A stretch of 64,000 bases of DNA, from assembly GCA_035610835.1 (NCBI GenBank), contig CM069457.1, positions 38,218,553 through 38,282,552 of the forward strand. The letters run 5' to 3'. The notes under the pieces were generated by a model. That model searched no databases, was not told where the DNA came from, and worked only from the letters and a program-made list of their open reading frames with translations. The DNA is from Ophiura sarsii (lineage: Eukaryota; Echinodermata; Ophiuroidea; Amphilepidida; Ophiuridae). Every line of letters begins with the position of its first letter. Position 1 is the stretch's first letter. Both the position numbers and the translations under genes were made by a program. Below are positions 41,601-56,600 of the stretch, piece by piece.

Positions 41601-44600
41601 GAGGCCTAACTCGCTGGTAGTTCTACCCTTAAAGTTACTCGTTTTCCACTGACAAGGCGTACATGTTGATACATTATCGAAATAAACAAATAAAAAACAT
41701 CCCCAACATCTCAATCTCAATGTCCAACCTATTTCTTCATGCGAGTGCAACAACATCGTATCTGGATAAGTGGCAGATACGATGTTATTGTACTGGGAAA
41801 ATCTTGAGAACAGACGGGAACAAATATTGCAACAACATCGTAAGTGGTAGATACGATGGTATTGCACTCGAAATGCTATGAAAGCAGAGTGCAATTACTG
41901 ACATATGTGGTAGATACGATGTTATTGTTATAGCACGCAACCATAAAATTGTAGTGCACTTTGTTTTGTATTAATTAAAAAATAATTAATTTGTATTAGA
42001 ACTTAAAAATTAACTTATAATGTGCGCATATATTTACTCTTTAAAAATATGTTAATTTTGTGTTGTTGTTGTCAAAATGTCATTGACGATGTTGTTAGCA
42101 CTCGCACGACGAAATATTGTCAATATTTCTAGGAACTTGAAAACCAACATTCGACAAAATATGGGTCGAATTGGCTTATTCGCCCCCGTAGCAGCATTAC
42201 CGTAAAATTTATAGTCCACAATTCCATTGATATCCGTCCAATTCGAGCAACTTATCATTATGGTTTCAAACACAACCAGGCGTGTTGGCGACACCGTACA
42301 TGTGCCAGGCTTAGGAGGTCCATTAACTCTGGCCGCCATTTGCGATTTTCCAGCGTCTCCATTTTGATCCATAATTTCAATGGTGAAACGGATGTCAAAA
42401 CCTTCTGGGAAGAGCTTGAAGACGTCCTTGTGGAGAAATATGCTGCTGGTGTTGGTGCCTGCGATGATGGGAAGCAAATAAAAAGAAATATATGTCGTTC
42501 TCTTCTTGAATGATATATTTTGATCATTCACAGAGGAGTGAGGAATAAAATTAGCCTTGTGTTTTAAACTAGCAGATCATAAATGGTAGTAGTTGTGGGC
42601 TGGGGACAAGTACAGTCGGGGTCTACCCGCTAGTCATAAGGGTCGCTAGTCATAACGTGTATTTTCCAATACCACGAGTGCGCTAGTCATAAAAGTATTT
42701 TAGGGATAGGGTTAGGGTTAGGGTAGGGTATGGTTAGGGTTAGGTTTAGGGTTAGGTTTAGGGTTAGGTTTAGGGTTAGGGTAGGGTATGGTTAGGGTTA
42801 GGGTTAGGGTTAGGGTTAGGGTTAGGGTTAGGGTTAGGGTTAGGGTTTATGACTAGCGACCCTTATGACAATTGACCCTTATGACTAGCGACCCTTATGA
42901 CTAGCGAGTTTGACCCGTATAGTCACGTCTTTAAAAAATGTCATGGTTTGAGGAAAAACTCCTATTTTAATTTCCGTTATTACTGCTTAAACACGAATCA
43001 ATGTTAAAACGATACCCAACACTGATCTTTCAAGTTTGAGGTATCCTATTTTATAGGCCTAATCTTAAAGTGTACTTTATGTCCCATATACTGGCATACC
43101 AGTATCGTTCGATACTGGAACAGTACAATCGTACCAGTATCGATCGATACTGGAAAGTTTTTGCATTCCAGTATCGATCAATACTTGTACACATGATACG
43201 AGGGTGATTTGTACCAGTTTTGAACTAAATTGGTACATAATTGTGTTCCAGTATCAACCGATACTGGAACATTTTATATGTACCAGTATCGTCCGATACT
43301 GGAACACTGCATGACTTTGTACCATAATGGGTGTTCCAGCATTGGATGATACTTGTACTAGTGCAGGTCCATAATATGGGACCTAAAGTCCAATTTGCCC
43401 CTTTTATGAGTCCATGTCCTGGACTAACAGTAAATCAGGACTTACTGGTGTTTTTTCTCGTTTGTTTGGTTTTTTTCTTTTTTCTTTTCTTTCTTGTATT
43501 AGGCCTATTGCCATTATTATTATTTCTGTTTTTTGAGGGGGCGGGCATAATATTTAAAACCAAAACGCACCTACAAAATCATTATAATATTACTGGATAT
43601 TCAAATTTAACAAACAAATAATAGTTATGGTTTCACACCACTAAATAACATCTGGCCCTACCCCCTTTGAGGCAAAAGTCCAAAACCGGCCCGTTTCTAT
43701 GCCGAAACGGGAGACCTTTTGTAAATTACAGTTTAAAATTAGGGTATTTACTACAAGTTATGGCGAAATTAATATAGTGTGAATTTTGACAGACACATCA
43801 GCGTTCTTCAGGTCCAAAAAAATTGATGCAATGATGATTTTTTATATTTTAATAGAGACATTTGTGTTCAGGTCATTTCCGGTATCTGACGCAATAATCT
43901 TAATCAACAATTGCGTGTGACCAGGAAAACTCAACTCGTACTTTTTGAAAAGGCTCTAGCTCAAAATTATGCCGGTTACCCCCCATATATGAGTTGTTGA
44001 GTTAGTAGTCATGGCTTTCATCTTCAAGTTGAAACCAAATTTTAAGTTACCAGTTTCTTATAACGTCGAGAAATATCCATTTTAAAAGTGTGGATTTCAC
44101 GTGTAACCCTATGGGAGATGTATTTAGTGGTGTGCAACCTTATACAGCTATCGGCGTTGCTACATTACAAAAGAAAACTTAGAATCAGAGTAGTTCAAAA
44201 TTAATAAAGGCACAAGTTTGTCAATTTAGATATTATATATGTTCCCATTTTTACATTACAATGTTTGGAAAGATAAAAAAATGAATAGCAACTCTTGATA
44301 CACCTTGTACTTTTCCGTACCTGTTGCGTGGCCTCGCCACCCATATGGCTCAACATAATGACTTCCGTTGTATACCATAAGAGTCCACTGATATGATTGG
44401 CTGCTGAGGCATTTATCACTGCAATCGGCTACCGCTCGGAAGTCAGAACTTGGATTGATTATCTGAACGCCTGCTTCTCGGTTGCACGTGGTTCCTGTGT
44501 GGCATCTGTACACAGAGAATATCAATTCGTCAAAAATGTGGTCTTATTTAACAAATTAAACACTTGTCGTTAGAAATGGCAGGAAGAAATATTCTGTAAT

Positions 44601-47600
44601 GGTGCATATTTATTTGTGATGCTAAAAGAACAATTTAGAGTGTTTCTAATTAATTTTCATCGTAAAAAACATGACTAAAATATATACTTTTAATGACAAA
44701 TTAATGAATGACAATTGAAATGACAAACTAAATGACTACTTATCAATGAAATGACAAATTAAGATTAGTTATTTAATTGCCATTTAATGTGTCATTCATA
44801 AAAATCTTTTAATTTGTGATGCGATCTGTGAAAATCCGCCACATGGTGGCATTTTTCATTTTGGAGATTTTTATATCATAAGAAAGCTAAAACCGTGCTA
44901 ATTACAGAACTGTTTCGATCATTTTTCTACGATCACTACAAAAAAAAGTTATGAATGAATGATGATTGTGAGTATGCTTTATGTACTATGGTATAGCTAA
45001 AGGTCTTGCTTTTATATACCCCGCATTATGTCACAATGACGTCACTAAACATGTCCGACATCAAAATGCCGTTGTATTCGTCTGTACAGTGAAATATAGG
45101 CCAAATTTGAAGTTTTCTCTAATAAAGTTCCAAAATATCGGAATCAACATAATACTTTAAGATTCAGAACCATACTAATAAGATACATTTCAAAATGGCG
45201 ATTTTTTTTTAATATTGCAAGGTGGCAACTAGCCATATAGGCCTACATTATAACGCCCTTGGTCCTCACATTTCCCCACAAACAGGGCTGGGACTAAACA
45301 ACATTATTAATTTCAATTATGGATGACCACCTGACAGGCACCCAGAGTCGACCTGGATGGCGATTGGTCAGTTTTATGAACAGCTGTCAATTCACTGTCA
45401 GCTTATCATTATTACAACAGATCAAGGGAAAATTCCCACCAAGTTTGATAGGCTGGAAGCAAAGGAAATAGTCCCTCCTGTAATTGCTCGAGTTAAAATC
45501 TCAACGCAAAAGAGGCTAATTGTACTAATGTTATAAATATGGCAGCTTGGATTTTAAACGGCTCATACAGCATAACCATGGTAACTTGAACCGTTTTATG
45601 ACGCAGGCACAGCACGAAACTGCTGCTGAATGAGCCTTGAATAATTAACACTTTCTTGCAGACGACAGTTCCAAAATTTCACAAAATGTTTCAAAAATGT
45701 TAAGATTATTGAATTACGTCACCATATTTGGAACCACCGTGAGAAATGCATTAAAATAAGTACAAACATGCCTATTATTGAATGAGTAATCCTTGAGATA
45801 GACCTTGACATTTGGGAAAGGTTTCAGAAAAATCCGTTTTGTACAATATGGTAAAACTAATAGGCGCGTGGAAAGAGTTAAAGTATGCTTACGTGATAGT
45901 CGGTTCCGGTGGGTTCCCTTCGGCTATAGTGACAGACACAGACGATTGTCCAACTCTGACGTCTTTCGTGACAATAACCATGACGTCATACGTTATATTA
46001 GGTGTCATTCTCAAGGTGTCCAAAACGTACGTCTTCCCAGTGTGGTTCAGACGTCCTGGCCCTTTGAATATGCAGATGTTTGGATGGTAGGGTAACAAAA
46101 AGTCAAACATAAGGGTTGAATAGTGGACAGAATGAAATGGGACAGACTTTGTTCAAATAGCTGTTATTTTTGCAACCGTAAGGTTATTTGTAACGATATT
46201 TTCAGCATAGATGGTCAAGATCATATAGTTGATGAATATTGAAAAACATTTTTTTTTAATCTACAGAATTAAAAAAAAAAAATGGCTTCAAAAAACTGTC
46301 AACGTTTTATTGAACCACCCTGTATACCTCAGGTAGTCTCAAGTATACTTGCAGTAAAAGGCGCTTGTATGGACGTTCAGAGTGCACTACACTAAATAGG
46401 ATATCCCCTACCCTTAAGCATGTTAAGAGTGTTGTTAAACGAGAACGGCAAAGTATGCAGGACAAATCCTAAATCTAAAAGACTTGAATGTAAGAACGAT
46501 TGTGTAAATACCTAGGATTTGTTATTAATTATGAATAACCCTAACCCTAGATCACCACACGGCAACATATTTCTTTTCCGACCCCTGAAAGGTCACCCCG
46601 ACACCCCCGGGATTTGAACCACGGACCTCCAGCACCAGGGCCCAGATCCTAGCCACTACACCACGGCTGCCACCAGTCGACACTCGGCGAGTATATTCGC
46701 CTCGTTATATAGCCTGGGTCCGTTTTGTAGCCAAAAAACATTGCACGCCGGGTTATAAAAACGTTTTTTCCGCACAGTTGCCGTGTGGTGTAGTAGAGTT
46801 ACGGTTAATGGGACATCACCTCCATGCACACTGGCTATAACATGTGAATGTCATCTAGGTAAAATGTTGAGAGATCATTCATTTTTTTTAGAAACAAGGG
46901 CGATTACGGTGACATTTTCAAGCTCGTCGGACACGTAGTCTCTTCAGAGCAGTCGTTTTAAAATTCGAACAGGCTGCCATACCTACTGTACTGTTTCCAC
47001 TTTTTGGTCAGCTAAAAGCAATCATCTTCAAGAAAAATTCACTCCAAAAGGTGCCATTTCAAAAGTTACTGGTCGAAAATTGGGTTTTATATCACGATTT
47101 TTTTACATATCCCCATGGGTCTCTATTTAGTAGTGTGCACCCTTCATTAGTTCAAATAATCCTCGAGAATATAGGAGAATTGCAACAACCTCCGTTGATC
47201 AGAAGTGCAACAAAAATATAGTGGTTTACTATAGGGATAATCACCAAAGACCTGTGCATGCCTCAAGTATACCAGCAGTAAAAGGCACTTGTATTGTATG
47301 GACGTTCATTAAGTTAAAATAATCCTCAAAAAGGAGACTGGATGTCTGGATGAAAAAAAACCCTAATCATTTGGATCAGTATCAGTTCAATAATAAGTGA
47401 AATTGAACTCCATATTATCTCCATGTCTTCTGCAGGATTTGAACTAATTACCTCCAGCTTTATGCACTGGTCATGCAAACACCTTAAAGGACAACTAAAA
47501 TGGTGACTAAGTATATTTTATTCGATGGGGTATGTTTAGAAGAATATAATGCAAAAAGAATTTCTTTAAATATTGTCCAGTGAAAAAGATAGATACAGAT

Positions 47601-50600
47601 AATCAATCATAATTGCAAGTGTTTCTTTTTTAGTGTGGGATGAACTGTATACGGATGACGTGTTTCTACGTAACAGGTGTTACTCCCAATTCGGTATCGG
47701 TCCGGGTCTCGATCGATAGGTCCGCACAAACACACGTCATGAGTGGATGCTATGACGTGTACAGGGTAGTAACCGGCCATCGCCAATTATGATACAAAGT
47801 ATGCTTGCTTAGAAACTCTATACAGTCCTCAAAATAAGTAACTGACCAGCTAATAAATATACTCATAATTCCAAAACTGTAGCTCCTACGTACAAATATT
47901 AAATTATAAAGTTGTCGGGAAATCGCTTTGCTTCAATTTGAGATATTACACGTGAAGATTGAATGAATAGTATTTGGTTTTCGGTGCAATATTTAAGGGT
48001 AATTCTTATTTTACAATATCCTCCATAGAATAACACAACTTGAATCACCATTTTGGTTGACCTTTATAAACATACCTGTTGAGAAACAGCCTGATTCATT
48101 GGCTGGGTATAATACATCATCAAGCAAATCGCGGATAGGATCTTCATCAAGAATGTTACCGGTCAGCCTGGGCCATTGCTCATTCTCACGCTTGCAGAAA
48201 TATTTGATGCTGTCGAAGTTCTGAAGTTAAAAATATACCGTTACTGTAAAGATAGGGATTCAGAATTATCACCATTTTTAACAAGCGTTTAAGCCTACTT
48301 ATCAAGTTTATTCTCAAGTATTTTTACTGTTGTTGACATTTTCCACGCGACACATGGCTGTTTGACGGTCCGATTTATAATTAAAATTATGGAATAAAAA
48401 AAGATAACACAGTGGCCCAGTTAGGGTTTGACCTGATTTAGGTAGCGCTAATGAATACGAGTAGGCCTATACGGTGAAAATTTCACGAAAAATGTTCGAG
48501 CCATTTTTTAAATTATCGGCATTTTCTACTTTACACACATTTTACATGTAACTCTATGAGAAATGTGGCCGATGAGGGCGCTATTATAGTAAATAATAAT
48601 ATGCAAAGCACTATTTCTCAGAAATGGACCAACAAAATGTTCTGGAAATGTCTACAAAAGATGACCAGTATATTCATGTAATTGAATAAGTTAAAACCAG
48701 AACCCGGCCAGCAAGTTACGGTGTTCTCAGAATAAAACGGACACATTATGTGGGATCAAACAGCCGTGGACATACGACATGATTCCAAAATTTCACAAAA
48801 TGTTTCAAAAATGTCAAAATTATTTAATTTCATTACCATATTTTGATAAACATACCTAGTATTGGTACGGTAATCTTTGAGATATATTTTGAAAATTGGG
48901 AAAGGTTTCTGAAAATCTGTGTTTTTACGATGGTAAAACTGATAGCCGCGTCGAAACTGTTAAGCATTAGGCCTATAGAGTATTAGTGCGATCATTTTTA
49001 AGAATGAGCTTAGTCTAGTTTAACGATAACATATGCCAACCAGTTTAGTCTATGGGTACCTTCTCATCGTTGTTCGCTTGATTAAGCATTTCTAAACATA
49101 ATTCGAAGAGACACTAATCGGCAAACATCAACGACATCAAGACCTATATGAAACATACAACACAATCAAATACTCTAGCAACCGAAAGTATTAGGACACC
49201 TTGTCAAAGGAGTCAACGGCGATGCAGACAATTTCTTAAACTTACTTGAGTGTCGACAGCCTCCTGATCAGGATCAATGGACAATAGCCCCGGCTGGAGG
49301 AGAAGTTGTTGCCCGTGGCCCTTCGTTACATGGGTAGTATCCCCTGTAAATATAGCCACCTCCAAGGCTGCAGGCTCTATGTAAACATGTTCTTCGGCGT
49401 ACAGATCAAACCATTCTCCGTTCGTGAAGCGTACATCGACTTTGTGAGTAAATCGGAATAATCCAAAATTGAGCGGGAAGAAGGGCGGTAGGTGTATCTC
49501 GCTCGTGTTGGCCCTTGCGAGATACATCGGGTGTGACATCGGTAGATGAGACAAAGAAATGGTGTCGTAAAGATTATTACCAATGGAAACATTTAACTGT
49601 TGAATTTCCCACGTGCGTTGTATCGTATCCACCAGACAACGCGTGCCACCGATATACGTCACGGCTTCGATGACCACGTGATCCTTACGGTGAACACGTC
49701 GCGGTGAACGCCAAGGCGTCCCGTCACGAATCGTCAGAATCGGCGAGCCACAATCGTATCCGGCCACGACGACGATGGTAACCGTTTCGAATTCAGATAC
49801 CAGATTCCAACCGTACACCGTGACGTAGAATGTTTCGTTGGTTTGGTAGATGTGGTTTACGACTTTGGACGTGAACTTAAAGTCACCTTCCCAGATGGCA
49901 TCAGGGAATGGGTTGTCACAACCTGGACATCCGAATAACGCAGAGTTGGTACCGTCGCCGTACGTTATGATCAATGATGAATTTACCGCTGGCTCAGTGA
50001 TATCGATTCTCAATGACCTTAACTCGTTGGCTTGTGTGAGCCCTAAATCGGTGACTGTGATCCCTTTGATGGTTTCCAATACTGTCACTTTGAATTCCAA
50101 CACTGACGTGGTCACGAATGCGTTAAAGGCGTATGCGTAAATACCGTGAACCCCAGGCTGTAATGTAGACGAAGTAATCGATAACGGTAAAAAATATATG
50201 CTCCCAAACAAACTAGAATGTGCTTGACATTTTAACGGTTATAAACCTAGGTGGAGCTGCATACCAAATGCGCTGGGCTGTATGATTAAAGTGATATTTA
50301 CATGGACCCAAGAGAGCTTCGATTCAAGGCCACGGATAAAGGCGTGACAAGTACAAGGCTCGTATTCCTCTATTATGTCCGCTAAGGTGTAAACATATTA
50401 AATCTCAATTTAATTACAACACTGTCCCAGCTCTTTTATATGAATTCTTTAAAGTATTTGATCAGAAATGCACAATAAGCTAGTTTAAGGGCTGCCGTGA
50501 CGGGGCGTTTTAACATAGTTAAAAGCTGCTCCTTGTATTGTTCATATTTTCTATGTAACTTATCTAAACATGTTCTAAAAAATAATCAAAATAATAGACA

Positions 50601-53600
50601 GTTCTTATATAGGTCTTTCCACCATGCAAGCAAAGTACCAAAGCGCTTTTTGGCCAATTATTATCGCTGTCGTTAGGAAATCGTCACAATCATTTCGCAT
50701 CATCTACGTGGCAGCTGGCTAGGCGCACGTCCATATTTAGCACTTAGATTTTAAATATCCCCGGAAAGAGTTTTACTTTAGCTCCTAGAAACTGGTATAC
50801 CAGTTGTTCAACACCGGAACATAAAAGTGTCCAGTATCGCTAGATACTGTTACGAATTTACCGTTCACATTTCGGTCGATACTAGAACAACAATCTTTCC
50901 AAAAAAGAAGAAGCTATTAACCAGGATTCGTACTTATAGATTGACAGCTGAATACGAATCTTGACAGGCTGTCAACAATGAGAACATTATGATAAACAAT
51001 TTAACCACCTTTCCACGCGGCAATAGTTTTACCATATACATGATATACAAAAAAGGTTTTTCAGAAACCTTTCCCAATTTTCAAAGTCTATCTCAAGGAT
51101 TACTTAACCAACACTAGGCATGTTTGTACTTATTTCAATGCATTTCTCATTGTGATTCCACATACGGTAATGGAATTAATAATTTTGACATTTTTGAAAC
51201 ATTTTGTGAAATTTTGGAATATCGTCTGCTGACGCCTGCCGCGAGGAAAGTGTTGACTGACCGACGGCAACGGACATCCATCCATTATACATGACACAAA
51301 TTGCCCGCTTAGGAGCGCTATTAATTCGGTCTGGTAAACCTATTGTTATTAATTGAGGACCCTAGATCTAAAAGGGGGTTAAGTCACAATCTTGTGAAAT
51401 TGTAGTTAGTATCAGTTTTCTGCTACTAGGAGGATCTCTGAACCCTCTGTTCAAATTTTAAAGTTAAGTCATGCGGTAACGATATGTAAGAGTCCATGGG
51501 AGGTACAACCCGAGTCGGTCAAGTCCACACATGGACACAATGAAACCCAGTTTTTGCCATTTTTCTCAATGTGACTTAACCCCCTTTTAGATCTAGGGTC
51601 CTCAATTACTTCGAGAGGATTGCCTGGTTGTATATTTAAATTCGGGGCGTGTACGAGCAGTACTACTTGCTAACTGCATGGGTGAGTTTCTATTATGTTG
51701 CATATTACATCCACGCTCATGCGTTTAAACTACTCAATGGGCGTTGCAATACAGCCGGTTGGTTGCACACGAGAATTATGTCTCAATGGGCGTTGCAATA
51801 CAATCCACGCTCATGCGTTTACACTACTCAATGGGCGTTGCAATACAGCCGGTTGGTTGCACACGATAATTATGTCATATAGCAACAAGCTTGATGGAAG
51901 GCGAATATTTAAATTTGGTACCGGTTTTTAGGGCATCAATTTATAGCGCTGCTAAGCGGGCCTTGTAGCGTAATGGCTTACCCGTAGAAATTGATGTATC
52001 ACCGTTGATTCCACTGATAAAATCTCCTGATCATCATCAACGCGAACGGAATATACAAAATCACCATCATCAGGGCCTATAAGAAGGATATCAGATTACG
52101 TTAATTTACGGCACAATGGCGTAAATGCATTCCTAATTCAATTATAAATACCTTATTCGTTGCCTACGCTAGAACCGCGGAATTTGTCACCATTACATTC
52201 TCACACTTTTCACTTTCATTGGTAGAGTACAATTGTTAATAATCGCCATTTTGAATATTTATTTTAATTGTATGGTCCTGAATATTATAGCATATGTAAG
52301 AAATATCATTTTCTTCACTTAAAAGCAAAACACGGATGAAATTCCGATATTTGGAACTTTATTGGCGAACATTTCGATTGTGGCCTATATTTCACTGTAG
52401 CAGACGCCTACAACGGTATTTTGAGGTCGGCCATGTTTAATGACGTCATTGTGACGTCATGCTTGGGATGTTTGTACTTGTTTTGGTATGTATGGACATA
52501 GACCTCTAGCTATACAATGGTACCAAAATAAGCATATTCTGCATCTCTGTTTGGATTTATACAAAAAGGCCTCAAGAGGACGAGGGTATACCATGTGTGA
52601 CCCGATAAAAATCACTTTACCCCATCAACATTAAGATTTGTTATCAGAAAAAAACTCAAGTTTTATTCAAAGTTTAGGCTTGACGTTTGTGTACCGTTAC
52701 GGGCAAATTCGAGACGTGGTTTTCCACCTTATCATCAAAACCACTGGCGCAATCTTACTCTTAGATTGGTTTATAACTATGTTGATGAGGCGTCTTTATG
52801 TACAATAGTACTCTCTAAATGTATAACGAGTGGAAAGAGTGGAAATTCACTCGAAAAGGAGTGAAACGCAGGACAACCCGTTTTAAAGTGGAAAATTTCC
52901 ACTCTAAAATGAGTGCGAAAGTTCATTTTTCACTCTCAATAGAGTGGAACATTGTCATATAAAATCCCCTTTCACTCCTTTTAGAGTGTTTTTCCACTAA
53001 AAAACGTGTTGTCCTGCGTTTAACTCCTTGAAAGAGTGGAACACTACTCTTTTACATTTAGAGAGTAAATACCATATGGAAAAATTGATCAAAATCGGGT
53101 CAACAACCTATTAAACCAAGGTTAACACTTTCCACGCGGCAGGCGGCTGCAGACGACATTCTAAAATTTCACAAAATGTTTAAAAAATGTCAAAATTATT
53201 GAATTTCACTACCATATTTAGAATCACCATGAGAAATGCATTGAAATAAGTACAAACATGCCTAGTACTGGGTCAGTAATCATTGAGATAAACTTTTGAA
53301 AGGTTTCTGAAAAATCAGTTCTGTGTATGGTAAAAATAGTAACCGCGTGGAAAGTGTTAATCACTGACTTCTCACCTGGTTCGTCGATAGTATTCACGAA
53401 ATACACTGGCAAATCTACCGGGAACAAGTTCTGGTAGTCACCACTTCCAGGTTTCAAATCTCCCAACACGGACAATGGTTTGTACATTGGTATACAACTG
53501 TGGTTTAGATTAAGTATTGCCTTTGTTATAACCAGCTGGAACAAAACGAATAAATAAATAAATAAATAGATAAGTACGTGTATAAATGTCTGCGGTTGTC

Positions 53601-56600
53601 TGTTAGGCAAGATATTCAGTAACAACTTCTATTCCGAAATGTCTATACTTTGAATTTAAACAGATAAATAAATAAATGAATAAACAAAGAGAAAATCTCT
53701 GATTGGGTGAGTTTTCAAGCAAGCGCAATGAGCTGATAGAAAGTGCGCCCGCATGTGTCTGACTGTGGCCATGAGGATATAATGTGCCGTGTGTCAAATG
53801 TTTCCTGTCTTAACACTTTTCACGCGGCAGGCGTCTGCAGACGACATTCCAAAATTTCAGAAAATGTTTCGAAAATTTCCAAATTATTGCATTTCATTAC
53901 AAGATTTGGAATCACCATGATAGATGCATTGAAATAAGTACAAACATGTCTGGTATTGGTTCAGGAATCCATGAGATAGATTTTGAAAATTGCGAGATGT
54001 TTCTGAAAAATCTGTTTTGTATAATAGTAAAACTAGTAATAGCGACGTGGAAAGTGTTAAAAACAAACCAAGACATTACTCACCTCTACCAGATACGAGT
54101 CTTCACTCAACTCGTTGCTTATCGTAACCAGTATATCGTAATGACCCGGTAGGTCAAAGTTCATCACGATCGACGTGACACTTCCGTTGTTCAACAGATT
54201 CAAAACCCTCGGCCCAACCGTGCTTGATGTATCGTTGGAAGATATTGTGACGTATGTTTGACTGGAGATCACGTCATCAGCAGCAAACATCACCGTGGTA
54301 TTGAACATCACCAACACTAGACAAAATGCATTGGTTTCAAGAGGGATATTATAAAACGTGTCCTTGTTAAAGTTCCTACTTATTGAGATCATGTATGGTA
54401 TCAATGGAAAGCTTAGATTGTATAGAATATGTTAATTTTTATTTCATCTTAACCTAATATACTGGGAATTACCAATAGACAATACAAACTTTCGAGTACA
54501 GACCCCCCTTATACCTTGGGATAAATAGTCAAAACGGGGTTTAGAATTGTGACGTCACCCCTAGGCACAGAAATTCATCCTCATCCTATTCAACCCATTC
54601 ATCGAAGTCCGAGATCGATACCACACAGACAGTACTGCACACAGCGCTACTATTCAAATAGATACAAGAGAGGCATGCATCACAATGGACAATGAGTTTG
54701 TTTACATTACCGGGTCCCTTTGCTGACGTCATACAAGTATCTTGATTTTCACCTCTCCACTTCCGGGTTTGCGTCCGCCCTACACTGGTACTTTCTAATG
54801 CTATTTATTATTAACAGTGGCATTTTGGAACGTGGACACCGGCGGGTGAACACCGCCATTTTTCTAAGCTTTCCAATGATATATAATTTGGCTATATTTC
54901 AATTTTCAATGAATAGCACCTTTAATGGAGGTGTCCAGCAAGCACATCATTATGCATTGTGCATTAGGCCTATATGTTAGAAAAACAATTATCGAGCCCA
55001 AAGCCCAATTTGCGTAATTATATAGAACAAAACATCATACTTATGACAAAAACGAATGCAAACTGCAATCTCTCAACATGCAATATTTAAAATTCACGGC
55101 GATCGAAAGTCCCGTTGTCGATGAATTCATAGTAATACAATACACTTGGGCAAAGTTGAGCACCAATAAACATGACGTCATCGACACCGGGACTTACGAT
55201 CGCCGCGAATTTTATTAAAAATTGCATGTTGCGAGAGATGGCAGTTTTATTCGTTTTTTGTGATAAGTATGGTGTTTTGTTCTATATAACGACGCGATTT
55301 GGGCACGATGATATTGTTTATAACGCAAATATAATGCACAATGTTGTGCTTGCGAGACACATCCTTATAAAACTTGTGTACTAAAGTTATGACGATTTAA
55401 AAAAAGGTATAGTAACGTTTGAGGCACCGGTACTTATTTTGAAGCATATACCTGGTCCAGGATACTGGAACGGTACGGGGCTTGCAACGGTTGTATGATA
55501 GTTATGTCGTTGTACCGGCTGTATAACTTCAACGTCGGCTGTCGCTGTCGTATTACCCCAGTCGTTCCAGGCTGTAACATTGATGATTAGATTGTCACTG
55601 ACATCTCTGTATAAATGTGTGAGCTCATCGTAATCCGAGCAATTGAAAGCTGTATTGAAATTAAATCAAATCCGAAGAATGAGAGATCTGGAAGAACGGG
55701 GATATGAGTGGCCATGTAGTATAAACATGATAAACAAAAAGGTGTAGGATAATACGTCTGAGGAAACACGTAGTACGCGTAATGTTACACGTAGAACGTG
55801 TAAGGTTAGACATCTAAGAAGATGTATCTTAGACGCCTAAGATAACATTCTCGCTTTATTCCGTTAACAATTGTGACACTTTGGATTTAATGATTTGCGT
55901 ATCAATCAAACAAACCTGGGGGAGTGGAGGGTGGAGGAGAATGAAAAAACAAGGACCACCCCATATTGGAGCTTATGCTAATTACGGATAAACCCTATTT
56001 GAAAACTGTATTTGCTCATCTTCGACGTGTAAGATTTGACCTTAGACGTCTAGCCTTACACGTTCTACGTATAACCTTAGACTTAGTATCTTACACGTTC
56101 TGTTTATACTATGGCCACTAATACATGAAAGACTGTCGAAGTATTGGAAGGCATTTATCTCTTGACCTGTCGATATTCAACTTTTTACACGATAAATCAG
56201 CCAAGAGTAAAACCCGCGAAAGATCGGTAATCTTGGAGAAAAAAATCCTTGGACTTCATTTTGTTAAGAGAGATTAGAGGACATCTTAAACAACAATGTT
56301 ACCTTCCTCACATCCCTTCAATCGATTTTGGAACATTTGGAATAACTGCTAAAGATTTTGATGTTTCAACATTGCACGGGTGATTTTTTTATTCTTCTGA
56401 AAAGTATTGCCAGTGAGAATCAAAAAACCCTACTTCCATACTTTAAATGAGAAGACAATTTGTCATTCTAGGTTTATTTCGTGGCAAAATTATCTTAAAT
56501 CACAATGTGATTGCGACTACAATCTGAGTTCTATGCATGTATAGTCTCTATTGGATTGTCACGCAAACGCGATGACAATAATGTTGCCAGAACGTCTCAG

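Noticed and set aside
42700..42850. Chromosome end (true telomere)
   Set aside because: The repeats are flanked on both sides by gene sequence and the exons continue in frame across the locus.
46540..46680. Functional tRNA gene on the minus strand
   Set aside because: A and B boxes are recognisable, but the anticodon and acceptor stems do not pair; better read as a tRNA-derived repeat.
51712..51872. CRISPR-like array because of short direct repeats
   Set aside because: Only three copies, irregular spacing, spacers themselves repeated, and the context is an animal intron.
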